DNA from: Arsenicibacter rosenii
GTDB lineage: Bacteria; Bacteroidota; Bacteroidia; Cytophagales; Spirosomataceae
Assembly: GCF_001870735.1 (NCBI RefSeq)
Contig: NZ_MORL01000014.1
Location: 1-64,000 of the forward strand
DNA: 64,000 nucleotides
Direction of reading: 5' to 3'
Made by a program: the position numbers and the translations under genes
The notes under the pieces: generated by a model
Database searches by the model: none
What the model was told of the DNA's origin: nothing
The model's input: the letters and a program-made list of their open reading frames with translations, nothing else
Shown: positions 18,026 through 25,279 of the stretch, in pieces
Layout: every line of letters starts with the position of its first letter
How positions within the stretch are numbered: position 1 is the first letter of the stretch

Positions 18026-18955
18026 TCAGAACAGATTTCCCTGAATAACTTGAGGTTGTAAAGTTGGCTCTTTTAAGGTTAGCCCACAATGTTTGTTTAA
18101 TTCACGGATCCAGTATCGGATCAATTCAGGAGCAGTATCGTTATTATCGCCTCCGCCATGAACGAAAATGTAGGCTGTCTGCAAGCCTTTGTCGAGCCAG
18201 GTTTTTAACCGCTGAATCCAGGCATCAGTTCGGGTATAGTCAGATTCATGGCCTTCATTGGCAATAAAGCGTAAGGTCAGAACAGGACTGCTCAGCCCCA
18301 TATGCAGCACATCGCGCCGGCCGGCGACATCAGTAATGACCACATGCCGGTGTAAGCCATGTAGCTTTTCAAGGGTATGTTGCCAGACCTCCGAACGTTT
18401 AAACCAATCGGGATGTCTGAACTCGACGGCTACATTTAATTCGTCAGGCAGACTTTTCAGGTAGCTTTCAAGAACGGGCCATTTATCAGGTGAAAACGTT
18501 GGCGGGAGCTGTAAAAACGACATGCCCAGAAACTCTTCAAGGGATAAAATCGCACTGACAAATTCTTCGGTAATAAATTCAGTAGCGAGCAGCATGCGTT
18601 CATGACTGATCGTCTGCGGGAATTTAGGACAAAATGTAAATCCGGACCGGAAGGGTGAAGTACGGGCCTCGGTTTTCCACTTGTCGATCATGCTTTCCGT
18701 CGGAATCTGATAATGAGTGAGATTGAGCTCAATTGTATTAAACTGCTGCACATAATGGTGTAAAAAATCCTTCTCTTTAGCCGTAGAGGGATAAATTTTA
18801 CCGACATATTGCTTATTGGCCCAAACCGGGCCACCTATAAAAATTTCAGGATGACTGGTTCGCTCGACAGCCGTCCAGATTCTGGCATTAAAAGCCGGTC
18901 CGGGCGGAAGTACGGGGTTTATGGCGTCCAGATTAGTGGTTTTTCCAAATTCCAT
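18026..18955 (-). CDS. DUF72 domain-containing protein
   Basis: A 309-residue protein with a TIM-barrel-like DUF72 fold (YecE family). Typical segments are FIGGPVWANKQYVGKIYP near the N-terminus, FNTIELNLTHYQIP, FRSGFTFCPKFPQTISHER, VAVEFRHPDWF and YIFVHGGGDNNDTAPELI. The family is widespread and its biochemical role is not established. The ATG at 18955 was chosen because the longer in-frame opening (to 19111) would overlap the rplM promoter and encode non-family residues. It is transcribed divergently from the ribosomal operon. Confidence 0.88.
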   Translation of the reverse strand: MEFGKTTNLDAINPVLPPGPAFNARIWTAVERTSHPEIFIGGPVWANKQYVGKIYPSTAKEKDFLHHYVQQFNTIELNLTHYQIPTESMIDKWKTEARTSPFRSGFTFCPKFPQTISHERMLLATEFITEEFVSAILSLEEFLGMSFLQLPPTFSPDKWPVLESYLKSLPDELNVAVEFRHPDWFKRSEVWQHTLEKLHGLHRHVVITDVAGRRDVLHMGLSSPVLTLRFIANEGHESDYTRTDAWIQRLKTWLDKGLQTAYIFVHGGGDNNDTAPELIRYWIRELNKHCGLTLKEPTLQPQVIQGNLF

Positions 18956-19022
18956 AGCAGCGGAGAGGTTACCGGTTGTTTTTACAGAACAACAAACCCT
19001 TAACTGAAAAAGTTGAAAATAG

Positions 19023-19053
19023 TTGTTTTTCAGCACAATAACCTCTATATTTG
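19023..19053 (+). promoter_or_regulatory. promoter of the rplM-rpsI operon
   Basis: TTG at 19023-19025, a 20-base spacer and TATATTTG at 19046-19053 give a full match to the Bacteroidota TTG-N19/20-TAnnTTTG promoter. The start would fall near 19060, leaving a ~67-nt leader. A small CCCG/CGGG hairpin at about 19058-19073 lies at the beginning of that leader, where ribosomal-protein autoregulation often acts. Confidence 0.75.
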
Positions 19054-19126
19054 CACTCCCGTTTTTGGGCGGGAACAGATTGCCCTTAGCAATTAATTCG
19101 AAATCAACCAATTATCAATACAAACA

Positions 19127-19570
19127 GTGAATACACTCAGTTATAAAACCATCTCCGCTAACAAAGAGACGGTGCAAAAAGACTGGGTTGTGATTGACGC
19201 AGAAGGACAAGTGCTGGGTCGGCTGGCCAGCCAGGTTGCCTTCATGATTCGCGGCAAACACAAGCCGAATTTTACACCACACGTTGACTGCGGAGACAAC
19301 GTGATCATTATCAATGCTGACAAGATCCGTCTGACCGGCAAGAAACTGACAGACAAAGTGTACGTACGTCACACTGGTTACCCTGGTGGTCAGCGTTTTG
19401 CTACGCCACGTCTGCTGTTGGAAAAACATCCGGAACGTGTACTTGAGCACGCTATTCGTGGCATGTTGCCTAAAAACCGTTTAGGCCGCCGGTTGTTCAC
19501 AAACCTGTATGTTTATGCCGGAGGTGAACACCCGCATGCAGCTCAGCAACCTAAAGAAATTAAATTCTAA
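19127..19570 (+). CDS. rplM: 50S ribosomal protein L13
   Basis: A 147-residue L13. The start codon is GTG at 19127, giving [16 protein letters not shown], the conserved Bacteroidota N-terminus; no ATG is available nearby. Signature segments are [44 protein letters not shown] and [13 protein letters not shown]. It is the first gene of the rplM-rpsI pair, 14 bp before rpsI, the almost universal arrangement. L13 is an early assembly protein of the large subunit. Confidence 0.97.
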   Translation: MNTLSYKTISANKETVQKDWVVIDAEGQVLGRLASQVAFMIRGKHKPNFTPHVDCGDNVIIINADKIRLTGKKLTDKVYVRHTGYPGGQRFATPRLLLEKHPERVLEHAIRGMLPKNRLGRRLFTNLYVYAGGEHPHAAQQPKEIKF

Positions 19571-19584
19571 CAGGCGCAAAACAC

Positions 19585-19971
19585 ATGGAAAGAATTAATG
19601 CCATTGGTCGCCGGAAAACAGCTGTGTCTCGTGTGTACATGACAGCTGGTAACGGAGCCATCACGGTAAACGGGAAAGACTACAAGCAGTACTTCCCTTC
19701 TGAAGTTCTTCAGATCATCACAAACCAGCCCTTTGCTACGATCAATGGTCTGGGCGCATACGACGTGAAAGTAAACGTTCGTGGCGGTGGTGTTACTGGT
19801 CAAGCCGAAGCCACTCGCATGGCAATCTCACGGGCTCTTTGCGAAGTAAATGCAGAGTTCCGTCCTGCCCTGAAGAAAGAAGGCTTCCTGACACGGGATT
19901 CCCGTATGGTTGAACGGAAAAAATACGGTCGTGCTAAGGCCCGTCGCCGGTTCCAGTTCTCTAAACGTTAA
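19585..19971 (+). CDS. rpsI: 30S ribosomal protein S9
   Basis: A 128-residue S9 with the N-terminal [16 protein letters not shown], central [20 protein letters not shown] and the conserved basic tail [17 protein letters not shown] that reaches the ribosomal P site. The length is standard. It is cotranscribed with rplM. The 152-bp gap to rpsB (19972-20123) has no gene and no strong terminator, so read-through into rpsB-tsf is likely. Confidence 0.97.
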   Translation: MERINAIGRRKTAVSRVYMTAGNGAITVNGKDYKQYFPSEVLQIITNQPFATINGLGAYDVKVNVRGGGVTGQAEATRMAISRALCEVNAEFRPALKKEGFLTRDSRMVERKKYGRAKARRRFQFSKR

Positions 19972-20123
19972 TCACCGGAATGAGCAAACGATCTTTTTAA
20001 CAGATAGATTGGTCCTGTTCATTCTGAATTAAGTATTAAAAAATCGTCCAGACCGCCCTTAGATGTTGCCGACGGGTGGTGCTGCGTAACTAATTTTCAA
20101 AATTTCAATTTCACTAACAGAAA

Positions 20124-20945
20124 ATGGCACAAGTGGAATATAAAGACCTACTCGACGCAGGTGTGCACTTCGGTCACCTTACGCGTAAGTGGGATCCTCG
20201 TATGGCTCCGTACATCTTCATGGAGAAGAACGGTATCCATATCATTGACTTGAATAAAACGCTCGCGAGCCTGCAGGAAGCTCAAAACGCGATTCGTGGT
20301 ATTGTTCGTTCAGGCCGTAAAGTGATGTTTGTGGCTACGAAAAAGCAAGCTCAGGAGATCGTTGCTGAAGAAGCACGTCGTCTGAAAATGCCATACGTTA
20401 CGGATCGTTGGTTAGGTGGTATGCTGACTAACTTCGCGACTATCCGCAAGTCGTTGAAAAAACTGCAGACTATTGAGAAAATGTTGAAAGACGAAGCGAC
20501 TGCCGGTAACATGGCAAAGCGTGAGCTTTTGACGCTGACTCGCGAAAAAGATAAGCTGGAACGCGTATTAGGCGGTATCACCGACCTGACTCGTTTGCCG
20601 GCGGCACTGTTTATTGTTGATGTGAAGCGGGAACATATCGCCGTTGCAGAAGCAAAGCGCCTGGGTATCCCGGTTTTTGCAATGTGTGATACGAACTCGA
20701 ATCCGGATTTGGTTGATTTCCCCATCCCGGCTAACGATGATGCTTATAAGTCAATCGCTCTGATCACGCTTGCTATGGGTAAGGCTATTGAAGAAGGCCT
20801 TATGGAACGTAAGCAGGATAAAGATGATCAGCGTTTGCAGGAAGAAGAAGAAGCAAAACGTGCTGAAGATGTTCGTCAAGCTGCTCAACCTGTAGCTGAA
20901 GCTTCTGAAGGTTCAGAAACTGTTGCTACAGAGCAGGGAGAATAA
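20124..20945 (+). CDS. rpsB: 30S ribosomal protein S2
   Basis: A 273-residue S2. Family blocks are LLDAGVHFGHLTRKWDPRMAPYI, RGIVRSGRKVMFVATKKQAQ, RWLGGMLTNFATIRKS, LPAALFIVDVKREHIAVAEAKRLGIPVFAM and DTNSNPDLVDFPIPANDDA. The last ~45 residues are an acidic Glu/Ala-rich tail (QEEEEAKRAEDVRQ) longer than in E. coli but common in Bacteroidota. It is followed by tsf, as in most bacteria. Confidence 0.97.
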   Translation: MAQVEYKDLLDAGVHFGHLTRKWDPRMAPYIFMEKNGIHIIDLNKTLASLQEAQNAIRGIVRSGRKVMFVATKKQAQEIVAEEARRLKMPYVTDRWLGGMLTNFATIRKSLKKLQTIEKMLKDEATAGNMAKRELLTLTREKDKLERVLGGITDLTRLPAALFIVDVKREHIAVAEAKRLGIPVFAMCDTNSNPDLVDFPIPANDDAYKSIALITLAMGKAIEEGLMERKQDKDDQRLQEEEEAKRAEDVRQAAQPVAEASEGSETVATEQGE

Positions 20946-20950
20946 TCTGA

Positions 20951-20996
20951 GTTTACCGATACAGGCATCTGAGAATAATATGCCTGTATCGTAAAC
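20951..20996 (+). terminator. attenuator-like hairpin between rpsB and tsf
   Basis: GTTTACcGATACAGGCAT (20951-20968) pairs with ATGCCTGTATCGTAAAC (20980-20996). The stem is about 17 bp with one bulged C and is followed by TTTT. As it lies inside the rpsB-tsf unit it probably lets only part of the transcripts continue. Confidence 0.65.
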
Positions 20997-21002
20997 TTTT
21001 GA

Positions 21003-21035
21003 GAATAGCCCGTAGCCAGCCGCTATGGGCTATTC
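21003..21035 (+). other. second hairpin in the rpsB-tsf spacer
   Basis: GAATAGCCCGTAGC pairs with GCTATGGGCTATTC (14 bp with one G-U pair and a 5-base loop), seven bases after the first hairpin. It has no T-tract. It could be an RNA-processing site or part of a tsf leader. Confidence 0.5.
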
Positions 21036-21104
21036 CATTATAATTTAAAGCCTATTGTTGGCTTATTGTTAATTTCGACAATTTATTATTTTATAAAACT
21101 TAAT

Positions 21105-21938
21105 ATGGCAATCACCGCAGCAGACGTTAACAAACTTCGGCAAGAAACCGGAGCCGGTATGATGGACTGTAAGAAGGCTCTGACCGAAGCAGACGGCGAT
21201 TTCGAAAAAGCAAAAGAGATTCTGCGTAAGCAAGGTCAGAAAATCGCTGATAAGCGTGCTGACAATGCTACGGCAGAAGGTGCTGTTTTAGCACAGGTAA
21301 GCGAAGATGGCAAGAGCGGTATCGTTGTCGCTCTGGCTTGCGAAACTGAACCGGTTTCTAAGGTTGCTGATTTCCAGTCACTGGCAAAAGCGACTCTGGA
21401 ATCTGCTGCCGCATCAGGCGCTACTACCAAAGATGCATTATTAGCTGTTACTCAGGCCGACGGCCGCACTTTGCAAGAGCACATCACTGATCTGATGGGT
21501 AAAATCGGTGAAAAAATTGATGTGGTTTCTTTCGAGGTTGTATCAGCGGATCAAGTGGTCGCTTATATTCACTCAAACGGCAAATTAGGTGTATTGGTAG
21601 GCCTTGTGAATACAAACGGCACAGACGTATCTGAAGTAGGCCGTGACGTAGCTATGCAGGTAGCCGCTATGAAGCCGGTTGCCATCGATAAAGACGGCGT
21701 TGATGCCAGCATCATCAGCCGTGAGATCGAAATCGGTAAAGAGCAGGCTCGTGCAGAAGGCAAACCAGAAGCCATGCTTGAAAAAATTGCTATGGGTAAA
21801 CTGAACAAATTCTACAAGGAGAATACCTTGTTAAATCAAGAGTTTGTTAAAGATAACTCATTGACTATTGCTCAGTTACTTGACAAAACAAGCAAAGGTT
21901 TGACTGTTTCTGTATTCAAACGTGTTGCTATCGGTTAA
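21105..21938 (+). CDS. tsf: translation elongation factor Ts
   Basis: A 277-residue EF-Ts, the guanine nucleotide exchange factor for EF-Tu. The ATG at 21105 gives MAITAADVNKLRQETGAGMM, the standard N-terminus; the in-frame codon at 21066 is upstream of the conserved part. The UBA-like N-terminal domain (GAGMMDCKKALTEADGD) is followed by two dimerisation/core repeats containing ALACETEPVSKVADFQ and DVAMQVAAMKPVA. It ends at a strong terminator and closes the ribosomal-protein unit. Confidence 0.96.
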   Translation: MAITAADVNKLRQETGAGMMDCKKALTEADGDFEKAKEILRKQGQKIADKRADNATAEGAVLAQVSEDGKSGIVVALACETEPVSKVADFQSLAKATLESAAASGATTKDALLAVTQADGRTLQEHITDLMGKIGEKIDVVSFEVVSADQVVAYIHSNGKLGVLVGLVNTNGTDVSEVGRDVAMQVAAMKPVAIDKDGVDASIISREIEIGKEQARAEGKPEAMLEKIAMGKLNKFYKENTLLNQEFVKDNSLTIAQLLDKTSKGLTVSVFKRVAIG

Positions 21939-21966
21939 ATAAATATAACATCTTTATTAGTATACG

Positions 21967-21997
21967 AAAGCCCGGACTGACTATCAGTCCGGGCTTT
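21967..21997 (+). terminator. terminator after tsf
   Basis: A perfect 14-bp stem, AAAGCCCGGACTGA with TCAGTCCGGGCTTT, around a 3-base loop, followed by CTTTTTG. It closes the ribosomal operon. Confidence 0.9.
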
Positions 21998-22118
21998 CTT
22001 TTTGAAAAAGAGATAACTAATATTGACAAACGTTAATATTTTTAATATTTATGAAAAGAATATAGGAGCGTGGCGTTACTTTTTGAATGAATTTTTGTCT
22101 TATAGGAGAACTTGTCCT

Positions 22119-22727
22119 ATGAAATCATACACTGACGAAGAACTGGTAAAACTGTACGTAGAGACACAACGAAATCAATATTTCGAAGTGCTGTACAGCC
22201 GCTATTGTGATAAAGTTTATCGCAAATGCTTATCCTTTACAAAAGACCCTGCAAGGGCCGAAGATTTCACACACGATATATTCCTGAAGCTAATTGTTAA
22301 GTTAGGTGGCTTCAAGGAACAGTCGAGATTTTCTACATGGCTATATTCAGTAACTTATAATCACTGTATGGACCATGTACGAAGTAAAAAAAATGTTGAA
22401 GTCCTGGTTGATGACGATCATGAACGATTGTTTAACTACAGCGATGAAGACAATGATCTGGATCTCTCCGAGATGTCAATCCAGGGCCTGCGGAAAGCTA
22501 TGGAGAAAATGACGACTGAAGAGCGAAGCCTGCTCCTGCTCAAATATCAGGATGATGTAACAATCCGGGATATGGCTGAAATTCTCAATCTGACAGATAG
22601 TGCCGTCAAAATGCGTCTGAAACGGGCAAAAGACAAACTGAAAAAGCGATATTTAGAAAGCGTTGTATTTGGAATTTTAGTAACACTAAGATGGATTTCG
22701 TCGAAGTTCCCAGTACGATGGTTCTAA
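22119..22727 (+). CDS. ECF-type RNA polymerase sigma factor
   Basis: A 202-residue sigma-70 family protein. Region 2 spans about residues 20-90 (YSRYCDKVYRKCLSFTKD, ARAEDFTHDIFLKL, FSTWLYSVTYNHCMDHVRSKK). Region 4 spans about 125-180 (MTTEERSLLLLKYQDDVTIRDMAE then a helix-turn-helix ending MRLKRAKDKLKKR). The ATG at 22119, preceded by AGGAGA, was preferred to a TTG at 22023. A short basic/aromatic tail (WISSKFPVRWF) follows region 4. The next start codon lies one base after its stop, and the unit continues with a small ORF, a mechanosensitive-channel homologue and a DUF3078 protein. An envelope-stress role is inferred from that context. Confidence 0.9.
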   Translation: MKSYTDEELVKLYVETQRNQYFEVLYSRYCDKVYRKCLSFTKDPARAEDFTHDIFLKLIVKLGGFKEQSRFSTWLYSVTYNHCMDHVRSKKNVEVLVDDDHERLFNYSDEDNDLDLSEMSIQGLRKAMEKMTTEERSLLLLKYQDDVTIRDMAEILNLTDSAVKMRLKRAKDKLKKRYLESVVFGILVTLRWISSKFPVRWF

Positions 22728-22728
22728 A

Positions 22729-22905
22729 ATGATAGAAAGTGTATTCAAACAGCTGGAACCTGAAGACAGCTGCCCTGCCCATCTAAAAACAGAAATCATT
22801 TCTGAAATAGATTTGATCCGGAATGCTTTGCAAGTAGTTGAACTGTTTGCCGGAGACTTCTTTGGCGTTTTATCTGTTTTAGCAAATTCTCAGGAAGACG
22901 CCTAA
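22729..22905 (+). CDS. small protein between sigma factor and MscS-like channel
   Basis: A 58-residue ORF from the ATG at 22729 to the TAA at 22905. It begins MIESVFKQLEPEDSCPAHLK and ends LANSQEDA. It starts one base after the sigma-factor stop and ends 17 bp before the channel gene, so it sits exactly in the operon gap. The N-terminal half is acidic and helical (TEIISEIDLIRNALQVV). The C-terminal half is hydrophobic (LFAGDFFGVLSVL) but short for a membrane helix. A small anti-sigma-like or membrane-peripheral partner is an inference from position only. No known domain is recognised. Confidence 0.65.
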   Translation: MIESVFKQLEPEDSCPAHLKTEIISEIDLIRNALQVVELFAGDFFGVLSVLANSQEDA

Positions 22906-22922
22906 CCTAAACGCCTTGAAAG

Positions 22923-23786
22923 ATGGAAAAACTACCCAACCTGACAGAAATCTTAATTAATACCTTTCGTACACTCATTAATCAGTTTGTTGATTTTGTT
23001 CCAAAATTAATCGGAGCTATTGTCGTCCTGTTTATTGGTGTTTTAGTTGCCAGAGTGTCCTCAATCGTTGTAAAGAATGTCTTAGGGCGTGTTGGCTTTG
23101 ACAAAATAGGTGATAAACTAAATGAAATTGACTTCATAAAACAGCTACAGACAGAAATAAAGCTTAGTGAGATTGTTGCCAAAGTGCTGTATTACTTTAT
23201 TCTGCTTGTATTTATCACTGCCGCTACAGAAACCTTAGGTGTCAAAGCTATTTCAGATATGGTTTTGTCGCTGGTAAACTTTATACCTAAAGTAATTGCG
23301 GCAGCGATCATGCTCCAGATAGGTGTGCTGGTGGCTGATGCCATGAAGAAGGCCGTAATCTCTATTTGTCAGACATTCAGGATTGCGTCTGGTAAGTTGT
23401 TGGGAATGATTGTGTTTTTCTTCTTCCTGATTATTACCATTATCAGTGCACTTGGTCAGGCAGGCATCAACACCGAGTTGTTGGAGTCCAGCTTTAATCT
23501 GCTGATTGGTGGAATCATATTTGCGTTTGCTGCCGGCTATGGCTATGCTTCAAGGGATGTTATGGCCAATATCCTGTCATCATTTTACTCTAAAAATAAA
23601 TTTAGCGAAGGCCAGACCATTCAGATTGATGACGTAAAAGGAGTGATCACAAAAATGGATAATACATCAATTACCCTTAAGACTGATGCAGCTACGTCGG
23701 TTTTTCCGCTTCAGGCGCTCCAATCAAAACGGGTTGATATATTTCCTGAACTAACGGATAACGTAACAGAACAGTTGTTAAAATGA
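22923..23786 (+). CDS. MscS-like mechanosensitive channel protein (TM-helix repeat family)
   Basis: A 287-residue membrane protein. Membrane helices lie near residues 28-48 (LIGAIVVLFIGVLVARV), 82-104, 118-142 and 158-182, with another near 195-215. The two PF05552-type TM-helix repeats are characteristic. The C-terminal MscS beta-domain-like stretch (MANILSSFYSKNKFSEGQTIQIDD, then VKGVITKMDNTSITLKT) follows. It is shorter than canonical MscS proteins in its C-terminus. It probably releases solutes on osmotic down-shift. Its stop codon overlaps the next start as ATGA, which indicates translational coupling. Confidence 0.85.
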   Translation: MEKLPNLTEILINTFRTLINQFVDFVPKLIGAIVVLFIGVLVARVSSIVVKNVLGRVGFDKIGDKLNEIDFIKQLQTEIKLSEIVAKVLYYFILLVFITAATETLGVKAISDMVLSLVNFIPKVIAAAIMLQIGVLVADAMKKAVISICQTFRIASGKLLGMIVFFFFLIITIISALGQAGINTELLESSFNLLIGGIIFAFAAGYGYASRDVMANILSSFYSKNKFSEGQTIQIDDVKGVITKMDNTSITLKTDAATSVFPLQALQSKRVDIFPELTDNVTEQLLK

Positions 23787-24739
23787 AGCTTTTTTACCCA
23801 TCAATTACCCTACTCATACTTGCGCTTTCTTCTATAGCGAATGCACAAACATCACCGGTTATTACAACAAATTTTGCCGATACATTGAGTGTCAGAAAAG
23901 ATACCACCTACTGGCAAAAGTCATTTGCGGGTGGTCTTAATCTCAATCAGGCATCGTTTAGTAACTGGACCGGAGGAGGCATAAATTCAATCGCACTAAG
24001 TACAGTCGTAAATGCCCGTGCACTTTATGAAAAAGGCCTGACATCATGGGATAACACAGCTGATCTACAGTTAGGCTACGTAACGCAGCGGGGCGATACC
24101 CGTAAAGCAGCGGACCAGATTTTTATTAATTCGGTCGTAGGTCATAAGCTGACTAAAAAAATGGAGTTATTCGGTTCCGGTACGTTTAATACGTTTTTTG
24201 CGCCCGGTTATCGATATGACAAGCTGGCAACAGATCAGAAACGTTTACTTGTATCGAACTTCCTGGCACCTGCTCAGATAACGCTTGCCTGGGGCGCTGC
24301 TTTCCGCCCGAATGACTGGTTTTCCCTTCGTCTGAGTCCATTTTCTCCGCGTTTAACTATAGTTAATGACGCTGATGTGCGCGTAAAGCAAGTAAATGGT
24401 ATCTATGTAAAGGACCCGAATGTAGCCGCTTTTGGCGTCGATCCCGGTAAAACAACACGAATGGAGTGGCTGGCACTTCAGTTGCAGGTTGCTTTAAATA
24501 AAAAATTGGGTGAAAATGTAAGCCTCAATGCTCGCTACCAATTGTATGCAAATTATAAGAATCTAAATGCTATCGATCATCGCTTAGATGCTGTACTAAC
24601 GGCTAAGGTAAGTAAGTACCTGAGTACAACACTTGGCCTGATTTTACTGTATGACAAAGACTTTGCCGATAAATTACAAATCCAGCAGACACTGGCAATC
24701 GGACTTTCCTACAACATCAGTACATTCCGAAAAAAATAG
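23783..24739 (+). CDS. DUF3078 outer-membrane-type protein
   Basis: A 318-residue exported protein with signal peptide MKLFYPSITLLILALSSI ending at NAQ. The mature part has the DUF3078 hallmark WQKSFAGGLNLNQASFSNWTG, then alternating beta-strands ending in an aromatic/charged strand (LAIGLSYNISTFRKK), consistent with a small outer-membrane beta-barrel. The function of DUF3078 is not known. It overlaps the channel gene by four bases and is the last gene of the sigma/channel operon. mscL follows after 76 bp. Confidence 0.85.
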   Translation: MKLFYPSITLLILALSSIANAQTSPVITTNFADTLSVRKDTTYWQKSFAGGLNLNQASFSNWTGGGINSIALSTVVNARALYEKGLTSWDNTADLQLGYVTQRGDTRKAADQIFINSVVGHKLTKKMELFGSGTFNTFFAPGYRYDKLATDQKRLLVSNFLAPAQITLAWGAAFRPNDWFSLRLSPFSPRLTIVNDADVRVKQVNGIYVKDPNVAAFGVDPGKTTRMEWLALQLQVALNKKLGENVSLNARYQLYANYKNLNAIDHRLDAVLTAKVSKYLSTTLGLILLYDKDFADKLQIQQTLAIGLSYNISTFRKK

Positions 24740-24815
24740 CATTGCTTTCGCTGATTTATTAAATAAGTCTATAACTTACCAACCGTTCCATAGTAACTTA
24801 AAACCTTGAAAAACT

Positions 24816-25148
24816 ATGCTTAAAGAGTTTCGTACTTTCATGGCACAAGGCAATGTGCTGGATCTGGCGGTTGGTGTGATCATTGGCGCTGCCTTCGGAA
24901 AAATTGTTAATTCGCTGGTTGAGGATGTTATCAACCCTATATTGGGCCTTATTCTGGGCAACGTTGATTTTAGCGAGATGAAAGTTGTACTGAAAGAGGC
25001 CGCAGACGGCCAGGCCGAGGTAGCGATACGGTATGGCAACTTTCTCAACCAGGTAATTCAGTTTGTTATTCTGGCATGGGTAATTTTCCTGATTGTAAAG
25101 GCTGCCAACAAAATGAGGCTATCAAACTCAATGGCTCCGAAAGAATAG
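24816..25148 (+). CDS. mscL: large-conductance mechanosensitive channel MscL
   Basis: A 110-residue MscL. The N-terminal amphipathic helix LKEFRTFMAQGNVLDLAVGVIIG leads into TM1 (AAFGKIVNSLVEDVINPILGLI), then the periplasmic loop, then TM2 (VIQFVILAWVIFLIVKAANKM). It ends soon after TM2 with RLSNSMAPKE, so it lacks the C-terminal cytoplasmic helix bundle present in the usual 125-150-residue MscL. That helix is dispensable for gating in E. coli. Another mechanosensitive channel is encoded just upstream, so the neighbourhood is an osmotic-protection cluster. Confidence 0.93.
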   Translation: MLKEFRTFMAQGNVLDLAVGVIIGAAFGKIVNSLVEDVINPILGLILGNVDFSEMKVVLKEAADGQAEVAIRYGNFLNQVIQFVILAWVIFLIVKAANKMRLSNSMAPKE

Positions 25149-25166
25149 TAGTTATTACCTGATGAT

Positions 25167-25195
25167 AAAAGCCCTGTCTTTTCGACGGGGCTTTT
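25167..25195 (+). terminator. terminator after mscL
   Basis: AAAAGCCCTGTC pairs with GACGGGGCTTTT (12 bp with one G-U pair, 5-base loop), followed by further T residues. It separates mscL from the murD cluster. Confidence 0.88.
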
Positions 25196-25205
25196 TTATT
25201 TACAT

Positions 25206-25213
25206 TAATTTTG
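25206..25213 (+). promoter_or_regulatory. possible promoter (-7 box) of the murD-ftsZ cluster
   Basis: TAATTTTG matches TAnnTTTG, 66 bases before murD and just past the mscL terminator. No TTG is seen at the -33 position. Confidence 0.35.
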
Positions 25214-25249
25214 ATGCGCATTTAGCCTGATCGGCTATTTAGTGCGCAT
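25214..25249 (+). other. hairpin in the murD leader
   Basis: ATGCGCA/TGCGCAT and TAGCC/GGCTA form a two-part stem around TGATC with a small internal loop. It lies exactly where the transcript should begin. It has no T-tract, so it is more likely a 5'-end stabiliser or an operator than a terminator. Confidence 0.45.
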
Positions 25250-25279
25250 TACAGTCATCGGTGTATCGTATAGTCAGGT

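Noticed and set aside
19972-20123. Possible promoter or regulatory leader before rpsB
   Set aside because: No TAnnTTTG box with a -33 partner and no strong hairpin were found in these 152 bp, so only a plain operon gap can be supported.
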